Shown: positions 26,393-34,352, counted from the stretch's first letter. The stretch is DNA of 50,981 bases from Ottowia sp. (GCA_023228705.1 JALOAS010000013.1:1-50981), one strand, 5' to 3'. The notes: a model not told the origin generated them from the sequence alone. Made by a program: numbers and translations.

Positions 26393-26896
26393 ATGCGGAA
26401 ACGTTTTTTTGTGTTGGCTGTCGTGGCAGCCGCCTTGGCCGCGTGTTCGAGCGCGGGCGTGGACCCATCCATCGAGGATGGCGCCAGCGCCACGACCGGG
26501 AGCGGTCAGAGCACGGTCACCCAGGTCCAGGCGGGTGATGGCGAAAGCGACCGCATGGGTCCTGCCAGCGTGGGGCGGACCATCTACTTTGACTTTGACA
26601 GCTTTGTCGTCAAGCCCGAGTACGAACCCATCGTGGAAGGGCACGCGCGCTTCCTGCGCTCCCATCCGGACCGCAACGTCGCGCTCGAGGGCAACACCGA
26701 CGAACGCGGCAGCCGCGAATACAACCTGGCGCTCGGGCAGAAGCGCTCCGAGGCCGTGCGCCGTGCCATGAGGCTGGCCGGTGCCTCCGACAGCCAGATG
26801 GAGGCGGTGAGCTTTGGCGAGGAAAACCCGGCCGCGTACGGCAGCACGGAAGAAGACTACGCGCAAAACCGCCGTGTCGAGATACGCTATCGCTGA
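26393..26896 (+). CDS. pal: Peptidoglycan-associated lipoprotein Pal
   Basis: Outer-membrane lipoprotein that anchors peptidoglycan and partners TolB. The 167-aa protein has a lipoprotein signal with LAAC, lipidated Cys18, then a Ser/Thr/Gly linker. An OmpA-like domain follows: IYFDFDSFVVKPEY, LEGNTDERGSREYNLALGQ (meso-DAP binding Asp/Arg) and QNRRVEIRYR. GAAGGAG lies about 9 nt before the ATG. It sits between tolB and cpoB, the normal order; 33 bp separate it from tolB and 1 bp from cpoB. Confidence 0.97.
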   Translation: MRKRFFVLAVVAAALAACSSAGVDPSIEDGASATTGSGQSTVTQVQAGDGESDRMGPASVGRTIYFDFDSFVVKPEYEPIVEGHARFLRSHPDRNVALEGNTDERGSREYNLALGQKRSEAVRRAMRLAGASDSQMEAVSFGEENPAAYGSTEEDYAQNRRVEIRYR

Positions 26897-26897
26897 C

Positions 26898-27647
26898 ATG
26901 AGACTCCGGCTGACCCCGACGCTTTCGCTGTTGCTGCTGGCCATGGCCTGCGCGGTGCCGCCGCTGGCGCAGGCGCAGCTCTTTGGCGACGACCAGGCCC
27001 GGCAGGCCATCCTGGACCTGCGCAAGCGCTTTGACGAGTCGGTCCATGCGCAGAACCGCCTGGTCGAGGAAAACACGGCGCTGCGGCGCAACATGCTCGA
27101 GCTGCAACGCGACATCGAGTCGCTGCGCAGCGAAATGGCGCGCCTGCGCGGCGAGCAGGAGCGCCTGGTGCGCGACGTGGAAGAGCTCAAGGAAGCAAGC
27201 GCCGCCGGCCCGCCCATGGGTTCGCCCACCGAGGTCGGCAACCTGGACACGGACGCCGGCGACCTGAGCCAGGGCAACGAACGCGAGCAGTACCAGCGCG
27301 TGCTGGAAGCGTTCCGCGCCGGGGAATACAAGAAGGCGCAGGCGGGCTTTGCCGATTTCGTCAAGCGGTACCCGAGCAGCAAGCTGGCGCCCGATGCACT
27401 GTTCTGGCTGGGCAACGCCCAGTACGCGACGCGCGACTACAAGGAAGCCATCATCAACTTCCGCTCGCTGGTCGACAGCCGTCCGAATCACGACAAGGCG
27501 CCGGAAGCGCTGCTGTCCATCGCCAACTGCGAGGTCGAGCTGGGAGACAGCAAGGCGGCGCGGCAGACGCTGCAGTCGCTGCAGGAGCGTTACCCTGATT
27601 CCGAGGCGGCCAAAACCGGCGAAGAGCGGCTCAGGTCCATGTCTTGA
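26898..27647 (+). CDS. cpoB: Cell division coordinator CpoB (YbgF)
   Basis: Periplasmic TPR protein that links Tol-Pal to peptidoglycan synthesis at the septum. The 249-aa protein has a signal peptide ending PPLAQA. A coiled coil (about 38-98) with repeated LRR/LEL/RLR heptads is the trimerisation region. Tetratricopeptide repeats occupy about 130-245 (EREQYQRVLEAFRAGEYKKA, APDALFWLGNAQYATRDYKE). The ATG is one base after the pal stop. The last codon is followed immediately by repeat copy C. Confidence 0.94.
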   Translation: MRLRLTPTLSLLLLAMACAVPPLAQAQLFGDDQARQAILDLRKRFDESVHAQNRLVEENTALRRNMLELQRDIESLRSEMARLRGEQERLVRDVEELKEASAAGPPMGSPTEVGNLDTDAGDLSQGNEREQYQRVLEAFRAGEYKKAQAGFADFVKRYPSSKLAPDALFWLGNAQYATRDYKEAIINFRSLVDSRPNHDKAPEALLSIANCEVELGDSKAARQTLQSLQERYPDSEAAKTGEERLRSMS

Positions 27648-27825
27648 CCTGATCGGCAAGCATCGTCAGCTCGCCGGATGACAGATGATCCCGGCCCATG
27701 AAGGTTTGGCGTCAGGCGTTGAGCGGGGTGCCACACGCTGGACGCAATTCGCTCAACCTCCTCAAGGCGTCAACGCAGCCATCCCTCATGCGCGTGGTGT
27801 TGCTGGGCATCGTTTCCAATCAGTG
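27645..27825. repeat. Intergenic mosaic repeat, copy C (deleted form, cpoB-rpsF spacer)
   Basis: The left end (GATCGGCAAGCATCGTCAGC, GCCGGATGACAGATGAT) matches 48350-48389 of copy D. The right end (GTGTTGCTGGGCATCGTTTC) matches 48662-48681. The hairpin block and long heptamer array between them are missing, replaced by about 100 bp with GGCGTTGAGCG and CACGCTGGACG elements. It starts at the cpoB stop codon itself. Its ends help define the boundaries of the element. Confidence 0.75.
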
Positions 27826-27915
27826 CGGCTGGCGGATGCTGGCGCAGCCTGAGCCGCAGCGCACGCAACCGTTCCTGCTCTGCGGCGCGCCCGCGTGAAA
27901 TACCCGCGCACCTGA

Positions 27916-28014
27916 TAGAATCTCCCCTTTCCTTGCCACACCCTGACCGACGCTCGGGGGTGGCGCTGCCCCGCGCGCTTGCGCGCAGGGCGTCCAGATC
28001 CACAAGGAGTTGCA
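27916..28014 (+). promoter_or_regulatory. rpsF promoter -10 and leader with candidate S6:S18-binding hairpin
   Basis: TAGAAT at 27916-27921 is a good -10 element; the -35 is weak. The leader then has a hairpin GCCACACCC (27935-27943) pairing with GGGGGTGGC (27956-27964), one mismatch, with CCG in its 12-nt loop. A CCG in such a hairpin upstream of rpsF is the mark of the proteobacterial S6:S18 autoregulatory motif. A second GCGCGC inverted repeat and AAGGAG precede the rpsF ATG. The assignment is by pattern, not by covariance model. Confidence 0.5.
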
Positions 28015-28386
28015 ATGCGTCATTATGAGATCATCCTGCTCATACACCCGGACCAGAGTGAGCAGGTACCGGCCATGCTGGAGCGATACAAGAGCGCGGT
28101 CACCGACGGCGGCGGCAGAATCCACCGCGAGGAAGACTGGGGCCGTCGCCAGCTCGCGTACCCCATCAACAAGCTGACCAAGGCGCATTACCTGTGCCTG
28201 AACATCGAGGCCGGCCAGGAAGTCATGGACGAGCTGGAGCATGCGTTCCGCTTCAACGACGCGGTGCTGCGGCACCTGGCGGTCAAGCGCAAGGCGGCCG
28301 ATACGGCGGCTTCGCCCATGCTCAAGTCCGTCGAGCGCGAGGAAGCGCGCAAGGCCGACCAGAAGGAGTCGGCCGGGCATCGCTGA
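28015..28386 (+). CDS. rpsF: 30S ribosomal protein S6
   Basis: Binds S18 on the 30S platform. The 123-aa protein begins MRHYEIILLIHPDQSEQVPA and has WGRRQLAYPINKLTKAHYL and FRFNDAVLRHLAVK, all standard. CAAGGAG is 6 nt before the ATG. The C-terminal tail is charged (Lys/Glu), as is usual. First gene of the S6-PriB-S18-L9 operon. An AGAAGGAG inside its last codons probably serves priB. Confidence 0.98.
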   Translation: MRHYEIILLIHPDQSEQVPAMLERYKSAVTDGGGRIHREEDWGRRQLAYPINKLTKAHYLCLNIEAGQEVMDELEHAFRFNDAVLRHLAVKRKAADTAASPMLKSVEREEARKADQKESAGHR

Positions 28387-28693
28387 TCCGGGCACGGCCG
28401 ACGCGGTCAACCGGGTTGCGCTGTCCGCGACCATCGTCGGACTCAAGCCGCTGCGCCATACGCCGGCAGGCGTCCCGGCGCTGGACTTGGAGATCGAGCA
28501 TGCGTCGGTGGCTGAAGAAGCCGGACAGCAGCGGCAGGTGAAGGTTGCGCTGCGCGCGGTGGCGCTGGGCATGCTTGCCGAGCGCATGGCCACGCAGGCC
28601 GTCGGCAGCAGCGGCTGCTTCAGGGGTTTCCTGGCCAGCCCGCGCCGCGGCAGGACCGTTGTATTGCACATTCAGGAATTTCACACAGACTGA
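28379..28693 (+). CDS. priB: Primosomal replication protein N (PriB), non-canonical start
   Basis: Single-stranded DNA-binding OB-fold protein that helps PriA restart stalled forks. The frame encodes VNRVALSATIVGLKPLRHTP, PAGVPALDLEIEHASVAEEA and RGFLASPRRGRTVVLHIQEF, clear PriB features, in the expected place between rpsF and rpsR. No ATG, GTG or TTG lies between the rpsF 3' end and the conserved core. The nearest plausible start is ATC at 28379, 10 nt after AAGGAG (28363-28368) and overlapping the rpsF stop region. GTC at 28406 would match the N-terminus of relatives better but is not a known start. The product would be about 104 aa. Confidence 0.85.
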   Translation: MADPGTADAVNRVALSATIVGLKPLRHTPAGVPALDLEIEHASVAEEAGQQRQVKVALRAVALGMLAERMATQAVGSSGCFRGFLASPRRGRTVVLHIQEFHTD

Positions 28694-28705
28694 CAAGGAG
28701 GCCCC

Positions 28706-28981
28706 ATGGCCAGATTCAACAGAAGAGGCCGGCAGCCCCGCGGCCGTTCGCAGTCCCTGCTGTTCCGGCGCAAGCGCTTTTGCCGCTTCACCGCCGCCGG
28801 CGTCGAGGAGATCGACTACAAGGACATAGACACGCTGCGCGACTTCATCGGCGAGAACGGCAAGATCGTGCCGGCCCGCCTGACCGGCACCCGCGCGGTC
28901 TACCAGCGCCAGCTCAACACCGCCATCAAGCGCGCGCGCTTCCTGGCGCTGCTGCCTTACACCGACCAGCACAAGGCCTGA
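28706..28981 (+). CDS. rpsR: 30S ribosomal protein S18
   Basis: Small basic 30S protein that pairs with S6. The 91-aa protein has RRKRFCRFTAAGVEEIDYKD, DFIGENGKIVPARLTGTRA and KRARFLALLPYTDQH, the S18 signature. AAGGAGG lies 5 nt before the ATG. The RRGRQPRGRSQSLLF N-terminal extension is highly basic. The position after priB is canonical. Confidence 0.98.
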   Translation: MARFNRRGRQPRGRSQSLLFRRKRFCRFTAAGVEEIDYKDIDTLRDFIGENGKIVPARLTGTRAVYQRQLNTAIKRARFLALLPYTDQHKA

Positions 28982-28995
28982 CAGGAGAGCGCAAC

Positions 28996-29448
28996 ATGGA
29001 AGTCATACTTCTCGACAAGGTCGTCAACCTGGGCGACCTGGGCGACATCGTGCGGGTGAAAAACGGGTATGCCCGCAATTTCCTCATCCCCAGCGGCATG
29101 GCGCGGCGCGCCACGGCAGTGAACAAGGCCGAGTTCGAGGCGCGCCGGGCCGAGCTGGAGAAGCAGGCCGCCGAGCGGCTGGCCGAGGCCGAGGCGCAGG
29201 CCGCGAAGCTGCAGGACCACAACATCAAGCTGACGCAGAAGGCGGGCGTCGATGGCCGCCTGTTTGGCTCGGTGACCAACCACGACGTGGCCAACGAGCT
29301 GAAGGCACAGGGCTTTGACATCCAGAAGTCGCAGGTCCGCCTGCCCGAAGGCCCGATCAAGACCGTGGGCGACACCCAGGTCGCTGTTTTGCTGCACACG
29401 GACGTCACCGTGGAGATCACGGTCTCAGTGTACGGCGAGACCGCCTGA
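28996..29448 (+). CDS. rplI: 50S ribosomal protein L9
   Basis: Binds 23S rRNA domain V and helps maintain reading frame. The 150-aa protein starts MEVILLDKVVNLGDLGDIVR, followed by NGYARNFLIPSGMARRAT. A long alpha-helix (about 40-75, rich in Ala, Glu and Lys) leads to the C-terminal domain (VDGRLFGSVTNHDVANEL). AGGAGAG is 7 nt before the ATG. It ends the ribosomal operon; an intrinsic terminator follows 25 bp downstream. Confidence 0.98.
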   Translation: MEVILLDKVVNLGDLGDIVRVKNGYARNFLIPSGMARRATAVNKAEFEARRAELEKQAAERLAEAEAQAAKLQDHNIKLTQKAGVDGRLFGSVTNHDVANELKAQGFDIQKSQVRLPEGPIKTVGDTQVAVLLHTDVTVEITVSVYGETA

Positions 29449-29472
29449 GCCAGGCGCCACCGCTGCGTGCAA

Positions 29473-29501
29473 GAGCCGCCTGCGGGCGGCTCCTCTTTTT
29501 T
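29473..29501 (+). terminator. Intrinsic terminator after rplI
   Basis: GAGCCGCC (29473-29480) and GGCGGCTC (29485-29492) form an 8-bp perfect stem with a 4-nt loop, followed by CTC and six T residues ending at 29501. It separates the ribosomal operon from dnaB. Confidence 0.93.
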
Positions 29502-29560
29502 GAGGTTCCCAGCTGGTTGTTCCCGGCTTGCCCACGGGTTCTGCCCAGCTCGTGCACACG

Positions 29561-29569
29561 TTGTCCACA
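29561..29569 (+). promoter_or_regulatory. DnaA-box-like nonamer upstream of dnaB
   Basis: TTGTCCACA differs from the consensus DnaA box TTATCCACA by one base and sits about 77 bp before the dnaB ATG. A single box could allow DnaA to modulate dnaB, but one near-match may be chance. Confidence 0.35.
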
Positions 29570-29645
29570 GCCCTGTCCCGTGACATCATCACGCCGCGGC
29601 ACTAACATGGACAGGTTGCATGCAACCTGGGCTCAAGAGGAAATC

Positions 29646-31067
29646 ATGTCTGCTGCATTCGAAGACCCCATGCTTGAAATGGACACATTGTTGCCAGCCG
29701 GCATGGACCCGCAAATCGCGCAACTGCGCGTTCCGCCGCATTCACTGGAGGCCGAGTCCAGCGTGCTGGGCGGGCTGCTGCTCGACAACGGCGCCTGGGA
29801 CCGTGTCGGCGACGTGCTGGGCGAGGCCGATTTCTACCGGCACGAGCACCGGCTGATCTACGCGGCGCTGGGCCGGCTCATTGCCGAGAACAAGCCGGCC
29901 GACGTCATCACCGTGCACGAGCAGCTGCAGCGGCTGGGGCAAGCCGAGGATACCGGCGGGCTGAACTACCTGAATGCGCTGGCGCAGTACGTGCCCAGCG
30001 CCAGCAACATCCGGCGCTACGCCGAGATCGTGCGCGAGCGCTCCATCCTGCGCCAGCTGGTCAGCGCCAGCGACGAGATCGCGACCCGTGCCTTTGCGCC
30101 CCGCGGCCGGGCCGTGGCCGAGATCCTGGACGAGGCCGAAGGCAAGATCTTCCGGATCGGCGAGCAAAGCGCGCGCCTCAAGCAGGGATTCCAGTCCATG
30201 GAGTCGCTGGTCGTGCAGCTGCTGGACCAGGTCCAGGAGATGGCCGACAACCCCAACGACATCACCGGCGTGCCCACGGGCTTCTACGACCTGGACCGCT
30301 TGACCGCGGGGCTGCAGGCCGGCGACCTGGTGGTGCTGGCCGCCAGGCCCTCCATGGGCAAGACGGCGCTGGCGATCAACATCGCCGAGCACGTGGCGCT
30401 GAACGAGGGGCTGCCCGTGGCCGTGTTCTCCATGGAGATGGGCGCGGCGCAGCTGGCGGTGCGCATCGTGGGATCCATAGGCCGCGTCGACCAGGGCCAC
30501 CTGCGCACCGGCAAGCTCAGCGACGAGGAATGGCCGCGCCTGACCGAGGCCATAGAACGCCTGCGCGGCGTCAGCCTGCACATAGACGAGACGCCGGGGC
30601 TGACGCCGTCGGAGCTGCGCGCCGGCGCGCGGCGGCTGGCCCGCCAGTGCGGCAAGCTGGGACTGATCGTCGTTGATTACCTGCAGCTCATGAGCGGCAA
30701 CACGTCCGGCGACGAAAACCGGGCCACCGAGCTGGGCGAGATCTCGCGCGGGCTGAAGGCGCTGGCCAAGGAGCTGAAGTGCCCGGTGCTGGCGCTCTCG
30801 CAGCTCAACCGCAGCGTCGAGCAGCGCACCGACAAGCGGCCGCTGATGAGCGACCTGCGCGAGTCCGGCGCCATAGAGCAGGACGCCGACATCATCATGT
30901 TCATCTACCGCGACGACTACTACAACAAGGACTCGGCCGAGCAGGGCGTGGCCGAAATCATCATCGGCAAGCAGCGCAACGGGCCCACCGGCACGATCAA
31001 GCTGGCGTTCATCAAGCCGCTGACGCGCTTTGAGAGCCTGGCGCAGGGGTCCGAAGACGATTTCTGA
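29646..31067 (+). CDS. dnaB: Replicative DNA helicase DnaB
   Basis: Hexameric 5'-3' helicase of the replisome. The 473-aa protein has the N-terminal collar domain (VPPHSLEAESSVLGGLLLDN). The RecA-like motor follows, with Walker A ARPSMGKTALAINIA near residue 236, Walker B IVVDYLQLM and PVLALSQLNRSVEQR, and the end motif IIIGKQRNGPTGTI. ATG 29646 follows AGAGGAAATC; the longer frame upstream to 29517 lacks family similarity. No intein is present. It is convergent with folP, 32 bp between stops. Confidence 0.97.
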   Translation: MSAAFEDPMLEMDTLLPAGMDPQIAQLRVPPHSLEAESSVLGGLLLDNGAWDRVGDVLGEADFYRHEHRLIYAALGRLIAENKPADVITVHEQLQRLGQAEDTGGLNYLNALAQYVPSASNIRRYAEIVRERSILRQLVSASDEIATRAFAPRGRAVAEILDEAEGKIFRIGEQSARLKQGFQSMESLVVQLLDQVQEMADNPNDITGVPTGFYDLDRLTAGLQAGDLVVLAARPSMGKTALAINIAEHVALNEGLPVAVFSMEMGAAQLAVRIVGSIGRVDQGHLRTGKLSDEEWPRLTEAIERLRGVSLHIDETPGLTPSELRAGARRLARQCGKLGLIVVDYLQLMSGNTSGDENRATELGEISRGLKALAKELKCPVLALSQLNRSVEQRTDKRPLMSDLRESGAIEQDADIIMFIYRDDYYNKDSAEQGVAEIIIGKQRNGPTGTIKLAFIKPLTRFESLAQGSEDDF

Positions 31068-31099
31068 GCGCCGCGGCCACCACGCGCCGCCGGCTGGCG

Positions 31100-31987
31100 T
31101 CAGCTTGTGCCCACCTCGGGTTGCGCCAGTTGTTGCGTGCGCACCTGCCGCCACACGGCCAGCGCGTCGGCCGTGGCCTTGACATCGTGCACGCGGACCA
31201 CGCTGGCGCCGCGCTCGACGGCCATCAGCGCGGCCGCAACGCCGGCCACCAGCCGCTGCCTGGGCGGCGGCGGAGTCGCGGCAGACCCTTGCAGGGCTGC
31301 GCCCAGCGACGACTTGCGCGACCAGCCCACCAGCAGTGGAAACCCCATCGCCAGCAGCGCTTCCTGGCGCGCCAGCAGCGCAAAGTTCTGCGCAACGGTC
31401 TTGCCAAAGCCTATGCCCGGGTCCAGCACGATGCGGCTGCGCTGCACACCCTGCTGCAGCAGGGCGGCAGCGCGCTGTTCGAGGAATTCACGCACCTGCG
31501 GCACGGCGTCTCCCTGCATGGGCGCCTGCTGCATGGTTCGGGGCTCGCGGTGCATGTGCATCAGGCAGACGCCGCAGGAGCCGTGACGCGCGATGACCGC
31601 GCTCGCGCCGGGCTCGCGCAGCGCCCGCACGTCGTTGATGATGTCCACGCCCGCGTCAAGCACCGCCTGCATGACCTGCGGTTTGTACGTGTCCACGGAA
31701 ACGGGAATGCCCAGCTGCAGCGCGCCGCGCAGCACGGGCATGATGCGCGCCAGCTCTTCTTGCAGCGGCAGCGGCGGGCTGCCGGGGCGCGTCGATTCAC
31801 CGCCTATGTCAAGCAGCTCGGCGCCTTCCTCCAGCAATGTCTCGCAGCGCCGGAGCGCTGAGCGTGCATCGGCGCAGTCGCCGCCATCGGAAAACGAATC
31901 CGGCGTGACGTTGACGATGCCCATGATGCGGGGCTGGGACAGGTCCACTTCAAACCGCGTCGTGGCCCATTTCATGCGCGCATCCAT
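31100..31987 (-). CDS. folP: Dihydropteroate synthase
   Basis: Joins p-aminobenzoate and dihydropterin pyrophosphate in folate synthesis; the target of sulfonamides. The 295-aa protein has RIMGIVNVTPDSFSDGGD, DIGGESTRPGSPPL, INDVRALREPGA, DPGIGFGKTVAQN and GWSRKSSLGAAL, all diagnostic. The ATG at 31987 gives a few residues before the second Met (31975), which may be the real start since neither has a clear ribosome-binding site. It lies downstream of ftsH in the usual order, but a strong terminator stands between them. Confidence 0.96.
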   Translation of the reverse strand: MDARMKWATTRFEVDLSQPRIMGIVNVTPDSFSDGGDCADARSALRRCETLLEEGAELLDIGGESTRPGSPPLPLQEELARIMPVLRGALQLGIPVSVDTYKPQVMQAVLDAGVDIINDVRALREPGASAVIARHGSCGVCLMHMHREPRTMQQAPMQGDAVPQVREFLEQRAAALLQQGVQRSRIVLDPGIGFGKTVAQNFALLARQEALLAMGFPLLVGWSRKSSLGAALQGSAATPPPPRQRLVAGVAAALMAVERGASVVRVHDVKATADALAVWRQVRTQQLAQPEVGTS

Positions 31988-31991
31988 CAGG

Positions 31992-32015
31992 AAAAAACGG
32001 GGCCGCGCGGCCCCG
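31992..32015 (-). terminator. Intrinsic terminator between ftsH and folP
   Basis: Read on the minus strand, CGGGGCCGCGCGGCCCCG (a perfect 18-nt palindrome, 31998-32015) is followed by six T residues (31997-31992). The T-run ends only about 4 nt before the folP start at 31987. Confidence 0.9.
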
Positions 32016-32053
32016 TACTGAACGGCGTCTGACTGCGTTGCCGCGTCCGGGAG

Positions 32054-33985
32054 TCAGGCGACCGACGCCGAGGGTTCCGGGTCCGGGTCGGCGGCCTTGG
32101 GCCCGACCGGCGTGCCACCGGTGCCACCGTCGTCACGCGGTGCCCGTGGCGTGAAGTGCTCCGGCGGGCTCGGCGGACGGTCCGCCATGATGTCGTCCAG
32201 CTGATCGCTGTCTATGGTCTCCCATTCCAGCAGCGCCTTGGCCATGGCGTGCATCTTGTCGGCGTTTGCCTCGATGAGCTTGCGCGCCACGTCGTACTGC
32301 TCGTCGATGATGCGTCGCACCTCGGCGTCCACCAGTTGCATGGTCTTTTCCGAGATGTTGGTGGTCTTGGTGACGCTGCGGCCCAGGAACACCTCGCCCT
32401 CGTTCTCGGCGTAGACCATGGGGCCCAGCGCTTCGCTCATGCCGTACTTCATGACCATGTCGCGCGCCAGCTGCGTCGCGCGCTCGAAGTCGTTGGACGC
32501 GCCGGTGGTGACGTGGTTCATGAACACCTCTTCGGCGATGCGGCCGCCGCACATCATGGAGATCTGCTGCAGCATGTACTCCTTGTCGTACGAGTAGCGG
32601 TCGGTTATGGGCAGGCTCATGGTCACGCCCAGCGCGCGGCCGCGCGGGATGATGGTGACCTTGTGCACGGGGTCGCACTTGGGCAGCAGGCGGCCGACCA
32701 GCGCGTGGCCCGCCTCGTGGTAGGCGGTGTTGCGCCGCTCTTCTTCGGGCATGACCATGGACTTGCGCTCCGGGCCCATGATGATCTTGTCCTTGGCCTT
32801 CTCGAAGTCCTGCATCTCGACCACGCGTGCATTCCGGCGTGCGGCCATCAGCGCCGCCTCGTTGCACAGGTTGGCCAGGTCGGCGCCGCTCATGCCGGGC
32901 GTGCCGCGGGCAATGACGCTGGCGTTGACGTCGGGGCCAATGGGGACCTTGCGCATGTGCACGTTCAGGATCTGTTCGCGGCCCCGGATGTCGGGCAGCG
33001 TCACGTAGACCTGCCGGTCAAAGCGGCCGGGGCGCAGCAGCGCCGGGTCCAGGATGTCGGGCCGGTTGGTTGCGGCCACCACGATGACGCTCTGGTGCGT
33101 CTCGAAGCCATCCATCTCGACCAGCATCTGGTTCAGCGTCTGCTCGCGTTCGTCGTTGCCACCGCCCAGGCCGGCGCCACGGTGGCGGCCCACGGCGTCG
33201 ATCTCGTCGACGAAGATGATGCAGGGCGCGTTTTTCTTGGCGTTCTCGAACATGTCGCGCACGCGCGCCGCGCCCACGCCAACGAACATTTCAACGAAGT
33301 CCGAGCCGGAGATGCTGAAGAAGGGCACCTTGGCTTCGCCGGCAATCGACTTGGCCAGCAGCGTCTTGCCGGTGCCGGGCGGGCCGACCAGCAGCAGGCC
33401 GCGCGGTACGCGCCCGCCCAGCTTCTGGTAGCGTTGCGGATCCTTGAGGAATTCAACGACTTCGGTCACTTCTTCCTTGGCTTCGTCGCAGCCGGCGACA
33501 TCGGCAAAGGTCACCGTGTTTGTGCTCTCGTCAAGCAGGCGCGCCTTGGACTTGCCAAAGCTGAACGCGCCTCCCTTGCCGCCGCCCTGCATCTGGCGCA
33601 TGAAATAGATCCAGACGCCGATCAGCAGCAGCATGGGTCCCCAGCTGACCAGCAGCGTCATCAGGAACGAGCTTTCCTCGCGCGGTTTCACGTCGAACTT
33701 GACATGGTGGTTGATGAGGTCACCCACCAGCCCACGGTCCAGGTAGGTCGCCTGCGTGCGCACGCGCCGGTCATCGCCGAGGATGGCCAGGACTTGCGTG
33801 CCGCTTTGCGTGTCCTGTATGGTCGCCTGCTTGACGTTGTTGGACCGGACCGCGTCCAGGAAGTCCGAATACGCCATGTGATTGGCGCTGGCCATGTGCC
33901 CGCCGTCAAACTGCTTGAAGACGGTAAACAGGACCATGGCGATCACCAGCCAAACGGCGATCTTTGGGAACCACTGATTTTTCAA
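32054..33985 (-). CDS. ftsH: ATP-dependent zinc metalloprotease FtsH
   Basis: Membrane-anchored AAA+ protease that degrades misfolded membrane proteins and regulators such as LpxC. The 643-aa protein has two membrane helices (about 8-24 and 107-126) around a periplasmic domain. The AAA module follows: Walker A GPPGTGKTLLAKSIA near 200, FVGVGAARVRDMF pore loop, IIFVDEIDAVGRHRG and ATNRPDILDPALLRPGRFDR. The zinc protease motif HEAGH lies near 422-426. The C-terminal tail is Pro/Asp-rich. Upstream is rlmE on the same strand, separated by a MITE-like element. Confidence 0.98.
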   Translation of the reverse strand: MKNQWFPKIAVWLVIAMVLFTVFKQFDGGHMASANHMAYSDFLDAVRSNNVKQATIQDTQSGTQVLAILGDDRRVRTQATYLDRGLVGDLINHHVKFDVKPREESSFLMTLLVSWGPMLLLIGVWIYFMRQMQGGGKGGAFSFGKSKARLLDESTNTVTFADVAGCDEAKEEVTEVVEFLKDPQRYQKLGGRVPRGLLLVGPPGTGKTLLAKSIAGEAKVPFFSISGSDFVEMFVGVGAARVRDMFENAKKNAPCIIFVDEIDAVGRHRGAGLGGGNDEREQTLNQMLVEMDGFETHQSVIVVAATNRPDILDPALLRPGRFDRQVYVTLPDIRGREQILNVHMRKVPIGPDVNASVIARGTPGMSGADLANLCNEAALMAARRNARVVEMQDFEKAKDKIIMGPERKSMVMPEEERRNTAYHEAGHALVGRLLPKCDPVHKVTIIPRGRALGVTMSLPITDRYSYDKEYMLQQISMMCGGRIAEEVFMNHVTTGASNDFERATQLARDMVMKYGMSEALGPMVYAENEGEVFLGRSVTKTTNISEKTMQLVDAEVRRIIDEQYDVARKLIEANADKMHAMAKALLEWETIDSDQLDDIMADRPPSPPEHFTPRAPRDDGGTGGTPVGPKAADPDPEPSASVA

Positions 33986-34063
33986 GAGATTGCGCTCCGG
34001 TTGATGTATCTGCTCTCCCGTGACAGATACGGGGTCATTGTAGGTAATTCAAGCGCTGATCAT

Positions 34064-34297
34064 CCTAGATTCAGCAGTTGGATGCGTTCGAGCGTGCTGC
34101 GATGGGCGTGCCAGGCAAGACGCGACAACGCGGCAGACTACTGTCTGCAAGGCGGAGCAACGCAGCATGGCGCGTCCAGCGCTGTGCGATCGGGCGCATG
34201 GCGTGGCCACCAAAATGGTGTGCTCGTGCAAACTAGGCTTCTCCTTTGATCACAACAAGATATGCACATCAATCAGCGTTCGACTGCTGAATCTAGG
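34064..34297. mobile_element. MITE-like element, 234 bp, with inverted ends and 5-bp target duplication
   Basis: CCTAGATTCAGCAGT (34064-34078) is repeated perfectly inverted as ACTGCTGAATCTAGG (34283-34297). The similarity continues imperfectly for about 7 bp inward (GTTGGATGC against the inverted GTCGAACGC). The direct repeat ATCAT flanks both ends (34059-34063 and 34298-34302), as expected for a target-site duplication. There is no transposase or credible ORF inside. It occupies most of the 367-bp rlmE-ftsH spacer and may therefore separate or alter the transcription of these genes. Confidence 0.82.
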
Positions 34298-34352
34298 ATC
34301 ATGGCTTGGTGGTTGATTTGTGCCCGCCCACATCGACCGCGGCCTGCCGCGT

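Noticed and set aside
32156..34249. 697-aa open frame on the plus strand opposite ftsH
   Set aside because: Shadow of ftsH with no recognisable domain; it also runs through the MITE.
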